Below are positions 1-12,900 of a DNA stretch of 64,000 nt, piece after piece. Made by a program: the position numbers and the translations under genes. The notes beneath the pieces were generated by a model. It did no database searches. It saw only the letters and a list, made by a program, of their open reading frames with translations, and was not told the origin of the DNA. Numbering within the stretch: the stretch's first letter is position 1; the number at the start of each line of letters is the position of its first letter. This stretch comes from Karalla daura (taxonomy: Eukaryota > Chordata > Actinopteri > Chaetodontiformes > Leiognathidae): the NCBI GenBank assembly GCA_029224185.1, contig CM055199.1, positions 17,865,767 through 17,929,766 of the forward strand, given 5' to 3'.

Positions 1-228
1 AGGCTCCGAGAAATTGAGAAATCTGTTTCCCAGCAGTGGCGTACTCACAAATTAGGGCTAACAAACGAGGATGCCCTGCGCTTACGCCCTCCTTACCCTA
101 ATCCCCTTCATGAAATCGACCTGTTGATCCCGCGATGGGCAGTCCATCCTGCGGGCCTTGGCGACGGCATCAGTGAAAGGCTCGTAAACGTGTCGAAAAA
201 CAAATCGAAAAACAGCCGGGCGACGTAG
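1..228 (+). other. Unassigned segment open from the window edge
   Basis: Frame 1 is open from the first base to TAG at 226-228 (75 codons), including HEIDLLIPRWAVHPAGLGDG. Reverse-strand frames over the same bases are also largely open. I recognise no family. It may be the edge of a mobile element, an exon of a neighbour, or chance. Confidence 0.2.
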
Positions 229-689
229 CCAAGACCGCAACAGAGCTGGCGAGGGAGGGAGAGAGCTCAGGAGAAGTTTGGTTCAAAAGCAGGAAAGTCG
301 TTTTTTTATTGGTGTGCGGTAGATCACAGCCACGGCGCAGGTGTGAGTGGTCCGCACGTGTGGATGCTCGCGCTGTACGGCTGCAGATGCCTGTGTGTGA
401 TTACTGTACGGTCAGTTAATGGCTCTAAACTGTGATTACAGTGCACTGAGGAATGGAGGTCAGGAACCGGACTCCTTTTAAGTGAGAGAAGGAATTAAGA
501 TGAAAGATGCCATGTTTCTCACTTTTTCTCAACCTGCGTTACTTTCTTTCTCGCTTCAAAAGACTCCCACGCTGCATCAAAGCCAGGAGGGGGGGGGGTG
601 CAGAAATGCATCAAATGTGCTGGGTTTTTAAGGGGATAAAAATCTATTCGGAAATTGGGAAAATTTGGAAAAAACGAAATAAAAGCAAA

Positions 690-1080
690 ATCTGAAATGT
701 TGATAAAGAGTCGTAACTCTTGTGAAGTCTATTCCAGCTATATCCCATAATATTCCCATAATATCTCCTCCTGCCAGACTCCACTTTAAGCAAGATGGAC
801 GTCCAAAACATGTTAGCTGATAGATTTAGAATAGAACAGATTTGGCAAAGGTTCACTCCATAACGGCGCCATCTTGTTTGAAGCCAACTGGTCATGTGAC
901 CCCTTAAGTCGTGTCTGGTGATGTGTGAATGTGAAAAAAGTGTTTTCATCACACTTTTGCAATAAAAAACACCTCATGAAAGTGCAAAAACGTTGTTGCA
1001 ATATTTGCAAGGTGTTTCAACATTAGGCTGTTTCTATTACTGCTTTATCTAGGCTTGGTTATGGAAATGCACCTATTACT
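690..1080. repeat. Decayed dispersed repeat, copy A
   Basis: It shares wording with 35235-35395: a GAAGCCAACTGGTC-like start, then TGTGACCCC, AGTGTTTTCAT and a later TATGGAAATGCACCTA block. These phrases resemble a common fish dispersed repeat. The class is not assigned. Confidence 0.5.
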
Positions 1081-2204
1081 AATACTTGGAATTCACGCTT
1101 TGAATCAGAGTGCTTCAGAGGAAAGTGAACATCCTGCCTCAATGTAGAGAACTCTGCGTGACTAGCTGTGGGAAAAGGTCTTTAGAAAGGAAGCTCTTCT
1201 GTTTTCATTGTGCAGTGTGGTCATCCACAGATAACTCCATCCTTCATGTTGAAGTATCACTGGGCAAAATGCTAAATCCTAAACGTCCCACCGTGAATGT
1301 TGTGTGAATGGTTAAATTCACACACAATTAGTGGTTGAGCCTCTACCAGCTGTGTCTGAATGGGAGTGAATGGGTGAATGTGACTTTTGTCTGTCAAGTG
1401 ATTTGAGAAGTCACCTTCACCATTTAGCCACATTGTGCAGAGAAATCAGTGCCTCCTCACTAGATCTATTATAATATTTCTGTAAAAACGTGAGTTAATC
1501 ACAAAAGTGAGGGAAATGGAATAAATAAATAACTCCGGAGATAGTGAAACGGAGAAAGAGAGAGGTAGAGGAGGAGGAGGAGGACACAGTGAGAGGTTTG
1601 TCCTTTAAATGTGAAACTACTGGGAAACATAGAGGAGCTGTTGATCGTAATCATGCAGACGTGATTTCTCTGGAGAAACCTGGAGACCTCTCTCTGCTAA
1701 GTCTTTATAGGGAAAAACATTCCTGGCAAAGTGATAAGGTCATAGTTTGGCTTCAGTGACTGAAGTGAAGAGAAGTCACGAAATACAAACCTTTCAGATT
1801 AACGTTGTCCTGATTTTTTTTTTTTTGCTTTGTTTTGCTCAGCAGCAGTTTCAGATTAGAAACTCAGGAAAATCCCTAAAAACCGTTGTTGGTGACGCCG
1901 TTTGTGGTTTTGGCCTCTTGTTGTCTGTTATTTGGTGGTGTGCGACTGAATACTGATACAACAACATGGGAACCAACTTCTCTGCTCTAAGAAACTGGAA
2001 GAGACAAATTGAAAAGGGATCCTTCCTCTGGAGATCATGCATGAGCTGCACCACCAGCCTGCTGTATTAAAGACATCCTCAGATGTTTTGACATTAGATT
2101 TCACAGCAATTGAGCTGCAACACTTTTGAGGTTTGTTTTGTGTAAATGGGACCTCTTCAGCCTACAGAAACAATCAGATACACGCCTAGAAATGCACAAA
2201 AACC

Positions 2205-2640
2205 TAAATACTGCAATATAAAACTGGTAATGGAAACACCTACAATTTGAAGACATTTTCACGCTCTCATGAGGTGGTTTTTCAGATATGTCAATCGAGA
2301 AAAGTGTCCCAAAAGTGTAATGGAAACACTTTTTTTCCGCATTTGCATGTCACTGGATGTGTCTTAGGGGGTCTTATGACTTGTTAACTTCAGACAAGCT
2401 GACGTGGTATATGTAGACTGAGGAGCACAATGAACTGTTGCTAAATAGAATTATATATAGAATTATTATAGAATTAGAAATGTTTCAAACGCCCATCTTT
2501 CTCAATGGGACAAGATCTTCTAAGAATTATGGGATGATTAGCGATATGACTTCAGTAGTAACTGTCCAACTTTTAGAGATATTGCTTGTCCTTTGTGAAA
2601 AATTGTAATGGAAACACAACTAATATGATTAAGTTATGAC
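2205..2640. repeat. Repeat relic with recurring GTAATGGAAACAC phrases
   Basis: The phrase TAATGGAAACAC occurs at three places (near 2227, 2318 and 2607), separated by unrelated AT-rich DNA. A CTCATGAGGTGG block recalls the CCTCATGAAAGTG block of the 690-1080 copy. It is probably the same or a related family, heavily decayed. Confidence 0.35.
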
Positions 2641-3714
2641 GATAAACTATAGCCATCAGGTAGTAGGATTCAGTAAGTCAATTAGATCTTCAGATAAGGA
2701 TACATCCAGAATTAAGGCCACTGAGAGAAGGTTTGGAGCTCATTGAAACATCAGGCTCATCCTATGTGGAAGCGCTCATCTCCAAATTTTGTTTTTGCCA
2801 GAGTGAAACTTATTGACTTCTGATTTCATTTACCATGTGACATTTCATGGTTCCCAGACGATGAATCCGTTCCCGTAAACTTTTCTCCAGTGTCACCATG
2901 AGCTTCAAATTTGTGGTTCAAAGTAAAACGTCTCCAACTGTTGGATTCTTCTCCTTTTTTTATTTCTTCCCCTTCCAACCAATTGAGCACAACAGTCTCA
3001 TTTTCAGACAACACACATCTATTATTCTGTGGGAGTTGTTAAGATGAATCCCGGAAAATGTTTGGGAGATCTAACCAGACAAGATTCAAAGAGACAAATT
3101 GATGAGGACGACATCTGCTATGAAATTAAGGCCAAAAATAACCGGCGAATTCCAGTAAGTGTCAACAAACCGATCCTCTCAGACTGAAAACTGGATGTCG
3201 GTGACGTGACGGTGGACACCTGGGCTCTGCTCACATTCCACGGGACGCTGACAGACAACTTGAAGCGGCGACTCCGCCGGCCAACCAATCAAATTGCTCA
3301 CACATGGCGATCCCCTCCGATAGCCGCGTAATCAGCAAACGCATTTCATGCTCAATTTCAGGGCTTTCTAATCAGCGTAATGAAACGCAGTCGATGCGGA
3401 GCTCCGCTCTGTGATTCCGGGCCAGAGGCTTCCACGCATGGATCATCGCCGCTGTGCTCAGGCAGATCCTCAGATAGCTCAAGATTTTCAGGGGGAGCGT
3501 TTGCCTGAATCTCGAGGAAACGTTGAGGCCGAGACGTTGGGTGGGTGGACGTGGGTGGAGTAACTGTCACCAGGATGAAGCTGAATGTTGAGAGAAAAAA
3601 CCTTTGTTTGCGTGGGATAATTATCATCTCTGATGATCGCTCCATCGTCCTGAGTTCAACCCCTCATGATGCCACTGTCTGGTCCTGGTGTGTCCCAGCT
3701 GGTCAATCAATCGA

Positions 3715-3800
3715 TCAGTAAATGAAACTTTATATATAAAGCACTTTTAATGCAGACAGTAGCAGCCTAAAGTGCTTTACATACAAAAAAAGGCAAATAA
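3715..3800. repeat. Short repeat relic (AAAGTGCTTTACA type)
   Basis: TTTATATATAAAGCACTTTTAAT is followed by AAAGTGCTTTACATAC. The same wording occurs near 17400-17470, 18550-18600 and 19160. It is a familiar motif pair of fish dispersed repeats; I cannot assign the class. Confidence 0.4.
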
Positions 3801-4300
3801 AGAATACCTTCCTATCCCACAGACTCACACACGCATACATTCACAGATTCACACTTACTGTGGGACACATAGATACAAAGAAGTAAGAACACTGAGAAAG
3901 GAATCAAGAAGGAGGTCGTGGAGTATCTGTTATTGACAGCCTAGGCCAACAGATATAGGATACAGATATAGATAACACAGATATAGCAGCCTACAGACTA
4001 GGATGTGCTTCAATTAACGTGTAACAACGTGTCAGAAATTGCATTGAGATGGCGTTCATAGCAGATTGATGCTTTATCACGAGGAAACGCCACTGAAATG
4101 AAAGAATTACGCGCATGGCTGCTCTCAGCTTGTGTAACAGGTGAATTCAGCGTGTCCGCGGCTCGGCTGAAAGAGTTATGTCTCCGTTTAATCCTGCAGA
4201 TTATCAGGACGGTTGAAACACTTCCTTGCACTATTCAAATACGCCACATGTTTAATCGTTTCCTTTGATATGAGCGAGCCTGTAATGCCTGATGGACGTC

Positions 4301-4358
4301 CACACACACACACACATACACACACAGATGCCGAGACACACACACACACACACACATA
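4301..4358. repeat. (CA)n microsatellite, interrupted
   Basis: Two CA runs are separated by TACACACACAGATGCCGAGA. Confidence 0.9.
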
Positions 4359-5488
4359 TGAACACACTTCCTGGGAACGGCAGAGACAGCTGACTGTTCT
4401 GCAGCCAGGATGTAGCATTAGCGACAAACAAGGAATGTTGTTAATCAGATTTAGAGCCATTTCCGAAAAGGAAGAACACCTCCCTCCTCCTCCTCCACCT
4501 CCCAACGCACACTTTCATTTTGATTCCTTTTACACCACTTCAAAAGGAACGTAAGGAAGTCATCCCTTCATTAATCTTGTGTTTAATCTCTCGGCCACGC
4601 TGTAAAAGAGGAAATCTGATTTAAGCATTGTGCGAAGCGGTTTTTCGTCAGCCGTTTATCGGCTGCGCTAATCTGATTGAGATTTGTAACAACAATAACA
4701 GTGAGATTAACAATAACAATGAATCAACGGCGATCTCGTGGCTAGAAGGCCGGAGAGAATTATCAGCCACCTCTGCAGCGCTGCTCTTCTTTACAAGTAG
4801 CTCTCAGCTCAGAGTTTTGGTTTGAGGACTCACAGTGTTTGCACAGTTTGCTTAGTTGTATGCAACAATACAGTCATCCAGTATTGTACCTGCTTTGTGT
4901 CTGCTGAAGCATACATGTATCCCTGTATACATCCATTGACAAGCGTCTAATCAGCCTAATCATTCATCAAGTGGAGATTCGAGGAGAACATGAAAACCTC
5001 GTCGACTGTGTCGTATTCTGTAAAGCGTATGAAAAATATTGTTTTTTGTCCATGTTTCAAAGATATTCAGTTCGCTCTCCCAGAGGAAGTATTCACATTC
5101 AACCCTGCAAGACCAGCGGTTGCAATATTACAACATCGCTTTAAGCCATCCTAGGAAAAGAGCCACAAATGTTTTTCTTCCCCCTTAAGCCCACATTGAC
5201 ATGGTCAGTGGTTTCCATTGTTTGTTCCTACAATGCAAGCGGACAGAAGATATGTTCAGACAGTACAGGTTTGATCTGGTCGTGACATCACACTATCTGT
5301 AGGTTCTCAAATAGGCCCAACGTTGAAATATTCCTTACACTTCAATTTCTACACCAGAGACCTCCTCAGGCAACATCTACATATATCTTCCACCAAAATA
5401 TGCTCAAAAATATGTCTCAAACGCTCAAACCAATTGTTGCTGCCTGATTGATCAGTTTTGTGTGGGTACACACACACAGGGACACACA

Positions 5489-5489
<1 letters not shown>

Positions 5490-5562
<73 letters not shown>
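5490..5562. repeat. (CA)n microsatellite, about 73 bp
   Basis: An uninterrupted CA run, preceded by shorter broken CA runs from 5469. Confidence 0.95.
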
Positions 5563-5566
<4 letters not shown>

Positions 5567-5667
5567 AACATACCTAGGAGCTAGCTGCTGGTCAGCTCTG
5601 GAGGTAAAAACTGGAGCTTGTGATCTGCAGAATACAGGAGGAGGAGGTGGTGGTGGTGGTGGTGGTC

Positions 5668-5693
5668 ACATGACTCAGCTGAGTGAGTCATGT
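5668..5693. promoter_or_regulatory. Near-palindrome with two AP-1-like sites
   Basis: Arms ACATGACTCA (5668-5677) and TGAGTCATGT (5684-5693) are perfect inverted repeats around GCTGAG. They contain inverted TGACTCA AP-1/Maf-type sites and a CAGCTG E-box. A (GGT)n run lies directly upstream. It is a candidate regulatory site only. Confidence 0.3.
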
Positions 5694-6264
5694 TTAAATA
5701 AGCACCTGTCAACCAGCACTTTTTTTGCCCCCAAATAATCTGTTATTTCAGCTTTAAAAAGAAAAGGAACAAATTAAGTGAGCAGATTAACAAACGCACC
5801 AGGGCTTTCATGATTCATTAGATGGATTATAAAAGCTCTGACACCAGCATAATGCCGCCTTTCAGGCGCGTGGATTATGTGAGTTTGTGTTTCGGAGCCG
5901 AGTCAAGAGCCGATTGTTTGATACTTAACTTCCAAACAGGAACTTTACTTTTTCTTTTTTTTTTTTTCTGAAGGGAAGCTCAGTTCTTTGTAGTCCTTCA
6001 TTTTCTTTGTAGATCCAGCTCAGTGAGAGATGAAAGAAAGCCAAAGGTTGTGCCTTTGAACCTCGGCGCTCTGCTCTGAACCTCAACTAAAAAACTAAAA
6101 AAAAAAGAAAAAAAGAAAAAGAAGAAGAAAAAACAGACTTTGCTAAAACTTTACCTACCGAAACATGACAGTAATTACATTAAGAGGTCAAATTATCATA
6201 AACGGTGCAGCGGTGGACTGAACTTCATTGTTTGAAGCCTTAACTCCGCCCCCCTGCTGCGAGC

Positions 6265-6266
<2 letters not shown>

Positions 6267-6306
<40 letters not shown>
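6267..6306. repeat. (CA)n microsatellite
   Basis: A CA run of about 40 bp. Confidence 0.93.
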
Positions 6307-6309
<3 letters not shown>

Positions 6310-6938
6310 TCTTTGCACCTCCTGTGTGAAAGTTGTCCAGCTCTGGTGCTTGCCAGTTCACAACACGTTATACCTGTGTTTTTAAAGGGTTTTCAAGGGT
6401 TACTTTGAGGATGTTAAATTACAGGTTTCTTTTTCAAGACAAAACCTAATTAGACATTTAAAAGGAATACGGAGGGGGAGGGTGCAGCTTTTCATACATT
6501 CCTTTTTATTTTCTCCACTTTTTTTATAACGTGGTTAAGTGTGTTAATTGAAACAGCATGAGGGATGGCATTCGCTTTATAGATTTCCTGAAAACTAAAT
6601 GCTAATTATGGGACAAAAGTGATTACTTTGGCCCGTTAAAACCAACACAAGAGCTCACAATTAGCCCCGACTTTGGTGAACAACTTTCATTGGCTTGTTA
6701 CCTCCGAGGCCGGCTCACTTTTATTCTCTTTTTTTTCTTTCCTCCTTTTCACTAATCGACTCGTAGGCCAGTGAGGGAATGCCAAAAACATTTGTTGATT
6801 AATGACACAGGCGAGCACCCGACGGTCGTATATGAATGTATTTATATATGTGTCCGTGTTGTTGTGGTTCCCAAAGGGGATAATGAGCCCGTCACACGTC
6901 AGTGTGGAGCTGGCACACAGAGCTTCCTCGCTCTCCCT

Positions 6939-6941
<3 letters not shown>

Positions 6942-6975
<34 letters not shown>
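6942..6975. repeat. (CA)n microsatellite
   Basis: A CA run of about 34 bp. Confidence 0.93.
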
Positions 6976-6977
<2 letters not shown>

Positions 6978-9900
6978 TGATGTAGCTCGGCTTGTAATGA
7001 ATCTCCATCTGTGCATGCAAAGGTCTTAGCAGCAGTGATGTCATTCATGTCAAGGTGCATGTTCCCGGTGGTTAAATAGAGCAGACAGTTTTTTGCGGGA
7101 TCTGATTCAATCGCCCCGTGTGATTTCAAGTCAGGGTTGGAACGTCAGTCGATCCTTGTTAGGAGTGAAGGCTGTCGCTGACGCAGGCTTTTGACTAAAT
7201 GGTGTTTCAATCAGAAAAACCTTGAGAAAACTGGCAGGATGTTTCTGCTCTGTAATAACAAACATGCTGGGGAGTCTGTATTTGCATCGCCCTGCCTCCG
7301 AGTTTTACATACAGACCACACAACAACAACAAAAAACCTCCCGCAGGATCCTCTTGTCTTTCATTATGGAATTGTTTCTGTGAGACTGTAAACATCTGTG
7401 TTAACAGCTTTAACAGCCACATTACAGCCAAACCTCTCTGACCAGCAACCAACAACTCCATCACTCAGAGAAGTCTCAAAATGTAATTTTGCAGATAACT
7501 CTTAGCTGCAATATTGCTCCTATCACCTGTGTGGCTTTCTTCTTGTTTCTGAAAAAGAAACCACACTCAATGGTATGGATTTCAACACATCTAATCTCTG
7601 GAGGTTTCACCATAGAATCAAAAGTTATTGTGCTTCCACAATTTGTTGTAATAAATCATACAAGAGTCTGCTAATAGCCATAGAACTGCATTAAAACCAA
7701 TGGAGCCGCAAGAAAAAAACAAAAGGTGAATATCTAGAACATCACAGCAAAGTACGTACAGCTGTAAAGTGTGATTGACAGGTCATGAGGGGATTGCTAA
7801 TGCAGAACTTGGAGAAAGTGTTGAGAGGTAGACAGGGAAGACCAGACTATGACAAGTTCATTGTGATCTCCCATTGTGAGTCAAGTTGGTGTCATGGCTT
7901 ACGTGGACAAAATAGTGCTGACATGACTTTAAAATGTTTATACGCTTACACACAAATGGCTGTAGAGTTTTTTTTGGGCTTGACATGCTCGTGCAAGATC
8001 TATCCTACTCGCTCCTCGAGGAGTTCACCACACTGTCAAGAGCCATTGTTTGTAGTTTTGGCATCAGGTTTAGGTGTGATTTAAGTGTTGAGACCTCTTC
8101 CTTGATCATATTTAAGTTTAAGTTTAAAGACTCATTGGGTTTTATCCATAATATATTAGCATGTTAGTCTATATAAATTAGTTAAATTACTGATATTACT
8201 GTGGTTTCCCTCAGAAAAACATGTTAGAAGGAAAAGTCTAGTTCTTTAATAAAGAGCTGAAATAACGGTGCCAATGGGATCAGATTACAGATTACACAAT
8301 CTCATGTTTCTTTTCATTCTCAGCCTGTCCAAGGAAATGAAGTTGAGTCTATGCATGTTTAGCCACTTGGAAAGTTTAACTCAATTGCCTCTACTGTCAG
8401 AGATGTAATCCACAGGTTTGTTTACTCGCTACCTTTGTTCAGTTTCACATCGCCTGCCTTTTCCCCGTCTGTCAGACCTTTATGTGAGCATATATAAAAA
8501 TAATTGTTTTCTAATCATATTCCTTCCCCACTGCTGCGGTTCACCCTGGAACAGATTCCTTGCCAGTGACGGTAAAAAAAGACTGTTTTGTTAATTCTAT
8601 AATGGTTGCACAACGGGGGTTGCGTTTCACTTATTTTATGAGTGGTGCAGTGAGAGCTCAGGGCTCTGTGTGCTCCTGACCGAGACGTGTGCGTGATTGC
8701 GTGTATTTGCGTATGTGTGTGTGCGGGGGGAATTTGGCTCGTTAAATGTGAGATCTCATTGTTTCCAGGTCAAGATATCGGCACCAAACCAAAGTGCAGC
8801 TCCCCTTGGTGTTGTACCTTCAGTTTATCTTTGACTCCTTCTCGAGCCGAGGAGGATACCGTGTCCTCATAGTGTCTAGTGGGCGATTTATGCCATTCTC
8901 CAACTCTTCCAGATAACAATTAGAACAATATTTGCTCTTGTTCTCCGGTTTGGAATTAGAGAAAGGGCCTCTGAGTGGTTGTAAAACTGATATTATTCCC
9001 ACCGGGGTGCCTTCCATCTACTGTTATTATGTTATTTGGCAGTTTGAGTCTCTTTGCAAATGTTTGATGTGCTGCCCGTCGTACCATGTATCTAAAACCC
9101 AGCATAATGATCTGCAGGAAGGGAGTTTCTCTCCACAGGCTCACGTAATTAATGGTATTTTAGGCAGCACATGTTCCAGCAACACAGCGCAAGTCTAACA
9201 ATAACTCCTGCTCCATGGCAGTGGTAGAAGATCCTCTCCACCTTCAGCTTTATTAAGTCTTCTGCCAGTGTAGACGGGGGAATCAGTGAAGTAATTCCTA
9301 TTCCTACTCGTTAGTCTGTTTGTTGGGCGGGTCCTCACTCAGGACAGAAAGGGATGTTTCCCTCTGGGAGGTAATGCCTAAAAAGTCCTGTCATCCTAAT
9401 TGATGACGGCTAATACTGCTGTCAAACAAACGGAGGTCAGACAGCGACTGAAAATAATTCAGGACGTTTGTTTTAACTGGATTATGTCACCGGGAGGGCG
9501 GAGTTTGCCACAATAGGACAATGCAGATGGAGTTTGTTAAGCTGGAAACCACGCAAAAAAAGGAGAAAAAAAGCGTAAGATGATTGCCTGGTGCTGAAGG
9601 ACAAACCTCGTTCTTCTGGTCCCCGCTTGGAGATGCTGCTGGTGGGAGTCGACTTTACTTTGGCCGCAGTCGAATGTGAAACCACATCCACATTTGCTCA
9701 TACCGAGGACCTCCTGCGGAGCCCCTATCAGAGCAGAGAGAGGTGGCTGGGACACGGCGCAGAGAGCCTGTGTCAGCAGATTAGATTAGATAAGGTCTAG
9801 TTCAGCATCTGCTATTTGATATTCTCTCCAGGAGGCTTACATTTCTTTTCTTTTTTTTAATATGCCTTCATTCATTTTTGCCTCAGTTTTTCGTAAATGT

Positions 9901-12900
9901 GAAACAGCTCTGCAGTTTCTGCAGCAACCGAGGGTTTTGAAAGCAGGACATCAATTAGGGTGGTAGTAGTCGATTGATCTGTTGATTACGATGAAAAAGC
10001 TGTGAAAATGGTCGAGCGAGGTCTTTGAAAGCCTCACAAATTCATTTCATTCAATTTTCTGTCACAGAAGACTTTTCTTTTTCTTTCCTTTCTTGATTTT
10101 GTTTAAAATCCTTTTCTTAAAAATGCTGATCCATCATTTGAAAAGTTATAAAGTAGTTTTAATAGTCAGTTAATAGTCGATTAATTGATAAGTAGTTGGA
10201 GCTCTAGTATCGACATTGATCTAATTTTAGTCACCTTTAGTTGTGCCTTTATAGAATAAGTCTGTATGTGTACTGCTTTTGCTGTTAGGTCAAACAATGT
10301 GAAACTTTCACGCATGTTCTTGACCTCGATTTAAAACATCTTTTTGCTTTTTTTTGCTTTTATTGTGTACGTGATGCTGAGCCCCTTCGAACAGTCACCT
10401 TTAAATAAAGTCAGACGTTCCCTCGAGAGGACTTTAAAATTTTTCAATCTTGGACTCCCAACCATAAATTTAGAGACGCTCTCTGGTCTGCCGGAGGCTC
10501 TGGTTTCACCTTTACGGGAGACGAGTCCGTGGGTGGGACGGCATGACTAAGAAATGACTACGTGTGGGAGACTTGGTGGGAGTGTTTATTTCCACTTACC
10601 GGACAATGCCGTCTCAAAATCTGCGACTGGACGTTTTATTATGACAGTGGAGGTAGAGAGGCTGCATCCATTAAGGCTGTGAGTCAGGGATGGGGAGGAC
10701 AGGTCAGTCTGTGGGCAGAGGCCAGACTCTGTGGCTCTGCATCCCGACAGACCGACAGCACTTTTCTTAGGTTGGCTCCTCTGGATGCTGGTTTAAGGAT
10801 TTAACAGCTCATCACGTAGACAAACTGCTCCGCTCCGTCCACGGTGTTTTGGCCGCTGTGGAAGGAACATGTGACTGCTCTCTTCTTTTCTTCTCAAACT
10901 TAAACAGTGCTTTACAGTACCTGTATAGTAAAACAAATAAGAATAAAACCATATGCTGCTTTATTCGTGCTTCTTTTCCATGTCCTGAATTATTCCCGTC
11001 CTTCACCGGAGCCAGGAGTCAGACACAGAGAAGGAATGATGTGCTGCTTTCCCCCTGCCTGTCTGCTCTTTCTCATAAAGAGGCACATTATGATTTAGTT
11101 TTGCTGCGATCTGTCCGACAAGAGATTTTCTACCATGCCTCAGTGCTCAATGCTGAAATCACATTAAACTGTCTGGCTTTTCTGGATGTATTGTTGCAGG
11201 GAGGTGTGCAGGATTTCTGTCTCATCGTATCCTCCGAAGGATTATTCCTCCCTATTGTTTAAATTTCCTTTCACCTTGTTATATGAGGGGATTTTGGTAT
11301 CAATTTGAGGGAAGTATCAACATTTCAGCTGCTCTTAAAGCAGCCAAAACAATCTCCTCAGTGTCCTCAGAACTTGGATATTTTCAACAGCTACGTTATT
11401 TAACGCAGATCTCAAACCTGTGACCTGCAGGTTTTCGTAAACTTTGGACCACCCTGCCACCCTGTTACCTCACTCCCTGATTTTATCTGGCAGATACCGA
11501 AGCTCCGGTGTCTTTTTCTATTTCAGGAGAAGAGTAATCTCTCTACCTGCCTTCTGCTGACAGCGGAGATAGCAGTGATACTTAACATGATCATTTCTCC
11601 ACTGTAGATGTGTTATACGGGGTTCTTAAGACTTTATTTTTCCAGGACCAGTTAGAATATCCTGCATTTGTGGTGAAAAATTACACATTTTTTCCCACTG
11701 AGGCTGTTAAACAAGGAATATCAACGCAGGACTGAATCAAGCTGTTCCTTTCACTAATATGCTGGAAATCATCCAAGCGGAGTCTTGAAAGTCAATTCAT
11801 TTGCAATGGAAATGTGCGATATTAGCTCACCGGTTGGCAGATTTCTCACCCTCTGGACTCGACTGTTAATTAACTTTCTGGGATTTTCGAGGCCGATGTT
11901 CACAATTGTCGCGACCGTCAGCTCTGGCATATCCTCTCCAGCGTCGGTGAGGAGAAGTAACCACAAATGACTGTAAATAGTTTATTTTCTGACCTGTGTC
12001 TCATTTTCTTGACCGCATTTTGGGTTTGCGATTCGTAAGTCTAAACCCTCCTGTCGTTCCCAGTTCGTGACAGAGAGAGATATTAGCCAGAGCGTGACAG
12101 AAAACATAAAATTCAAGTATCGCTGCAGTGCTGCCGCAGCAGCTATGTCACTTTCTAGCCTCGCTTACAGCGTCTCTCTGTCGATCGCTCCAACACTTTG
12201 GTCAGAATCAAATATCTCAACAGCTATTGGATGCTTTGGCGCAGATTTCTACCCAGATGTTGAGGGTTTCTGAAGGATGAATTACTATAAAGATTGGCCT
12301 TTTTTTTTTGTTAAGCACCACCATGAGATCGACATCAGTGGGTTTAGGGTGAAATATCTCAAAGAAAAATTGGATGAAGAGCTTTGAAATTTGGCTAATA
12401 TGTATATGAATCTCTCATCTGCTGCTGGAAGTTGTGCCAAGTCAAGCAAAAGCTCCTCAGCAACTAAGCGGCGCAAGGTTAACAAAGTGTGCACAAGCTT
12501 AAGAGCGTTAGTTCTTAGTTCGTAGAGCAGCATTTCTGAGGACTTTTTGCAGCTCCCACTTTGAGATGGGGACTTGCCACAATAGAAGCAAGTGTTCGCA
12601 AACACACGAGCCAATATCTGCCATATTTTAAAGCCTAAGCCTGTAATCCCCGGGTGTAAAGTTTTTTTGTTAAATCTGTGTCCCACACAAGTAAATGCAG
12701 TTTGATCAAGAAGAACATATGAACGTTTTAACTTCTAGCGTACGTCCACTCTCGCTCTCTGGCTTGGATAATACAAGATAATAACGGTTCAGGTGCAAAT
12801 GAAAACAGATGTGTCGTTCAATCACCACTTTGTAGCTCCTCCAACTATCTGGTCTGCCGGAGCCAAGACGTCTATGTTTGTCAGAAAGTCAAATCGTTTG

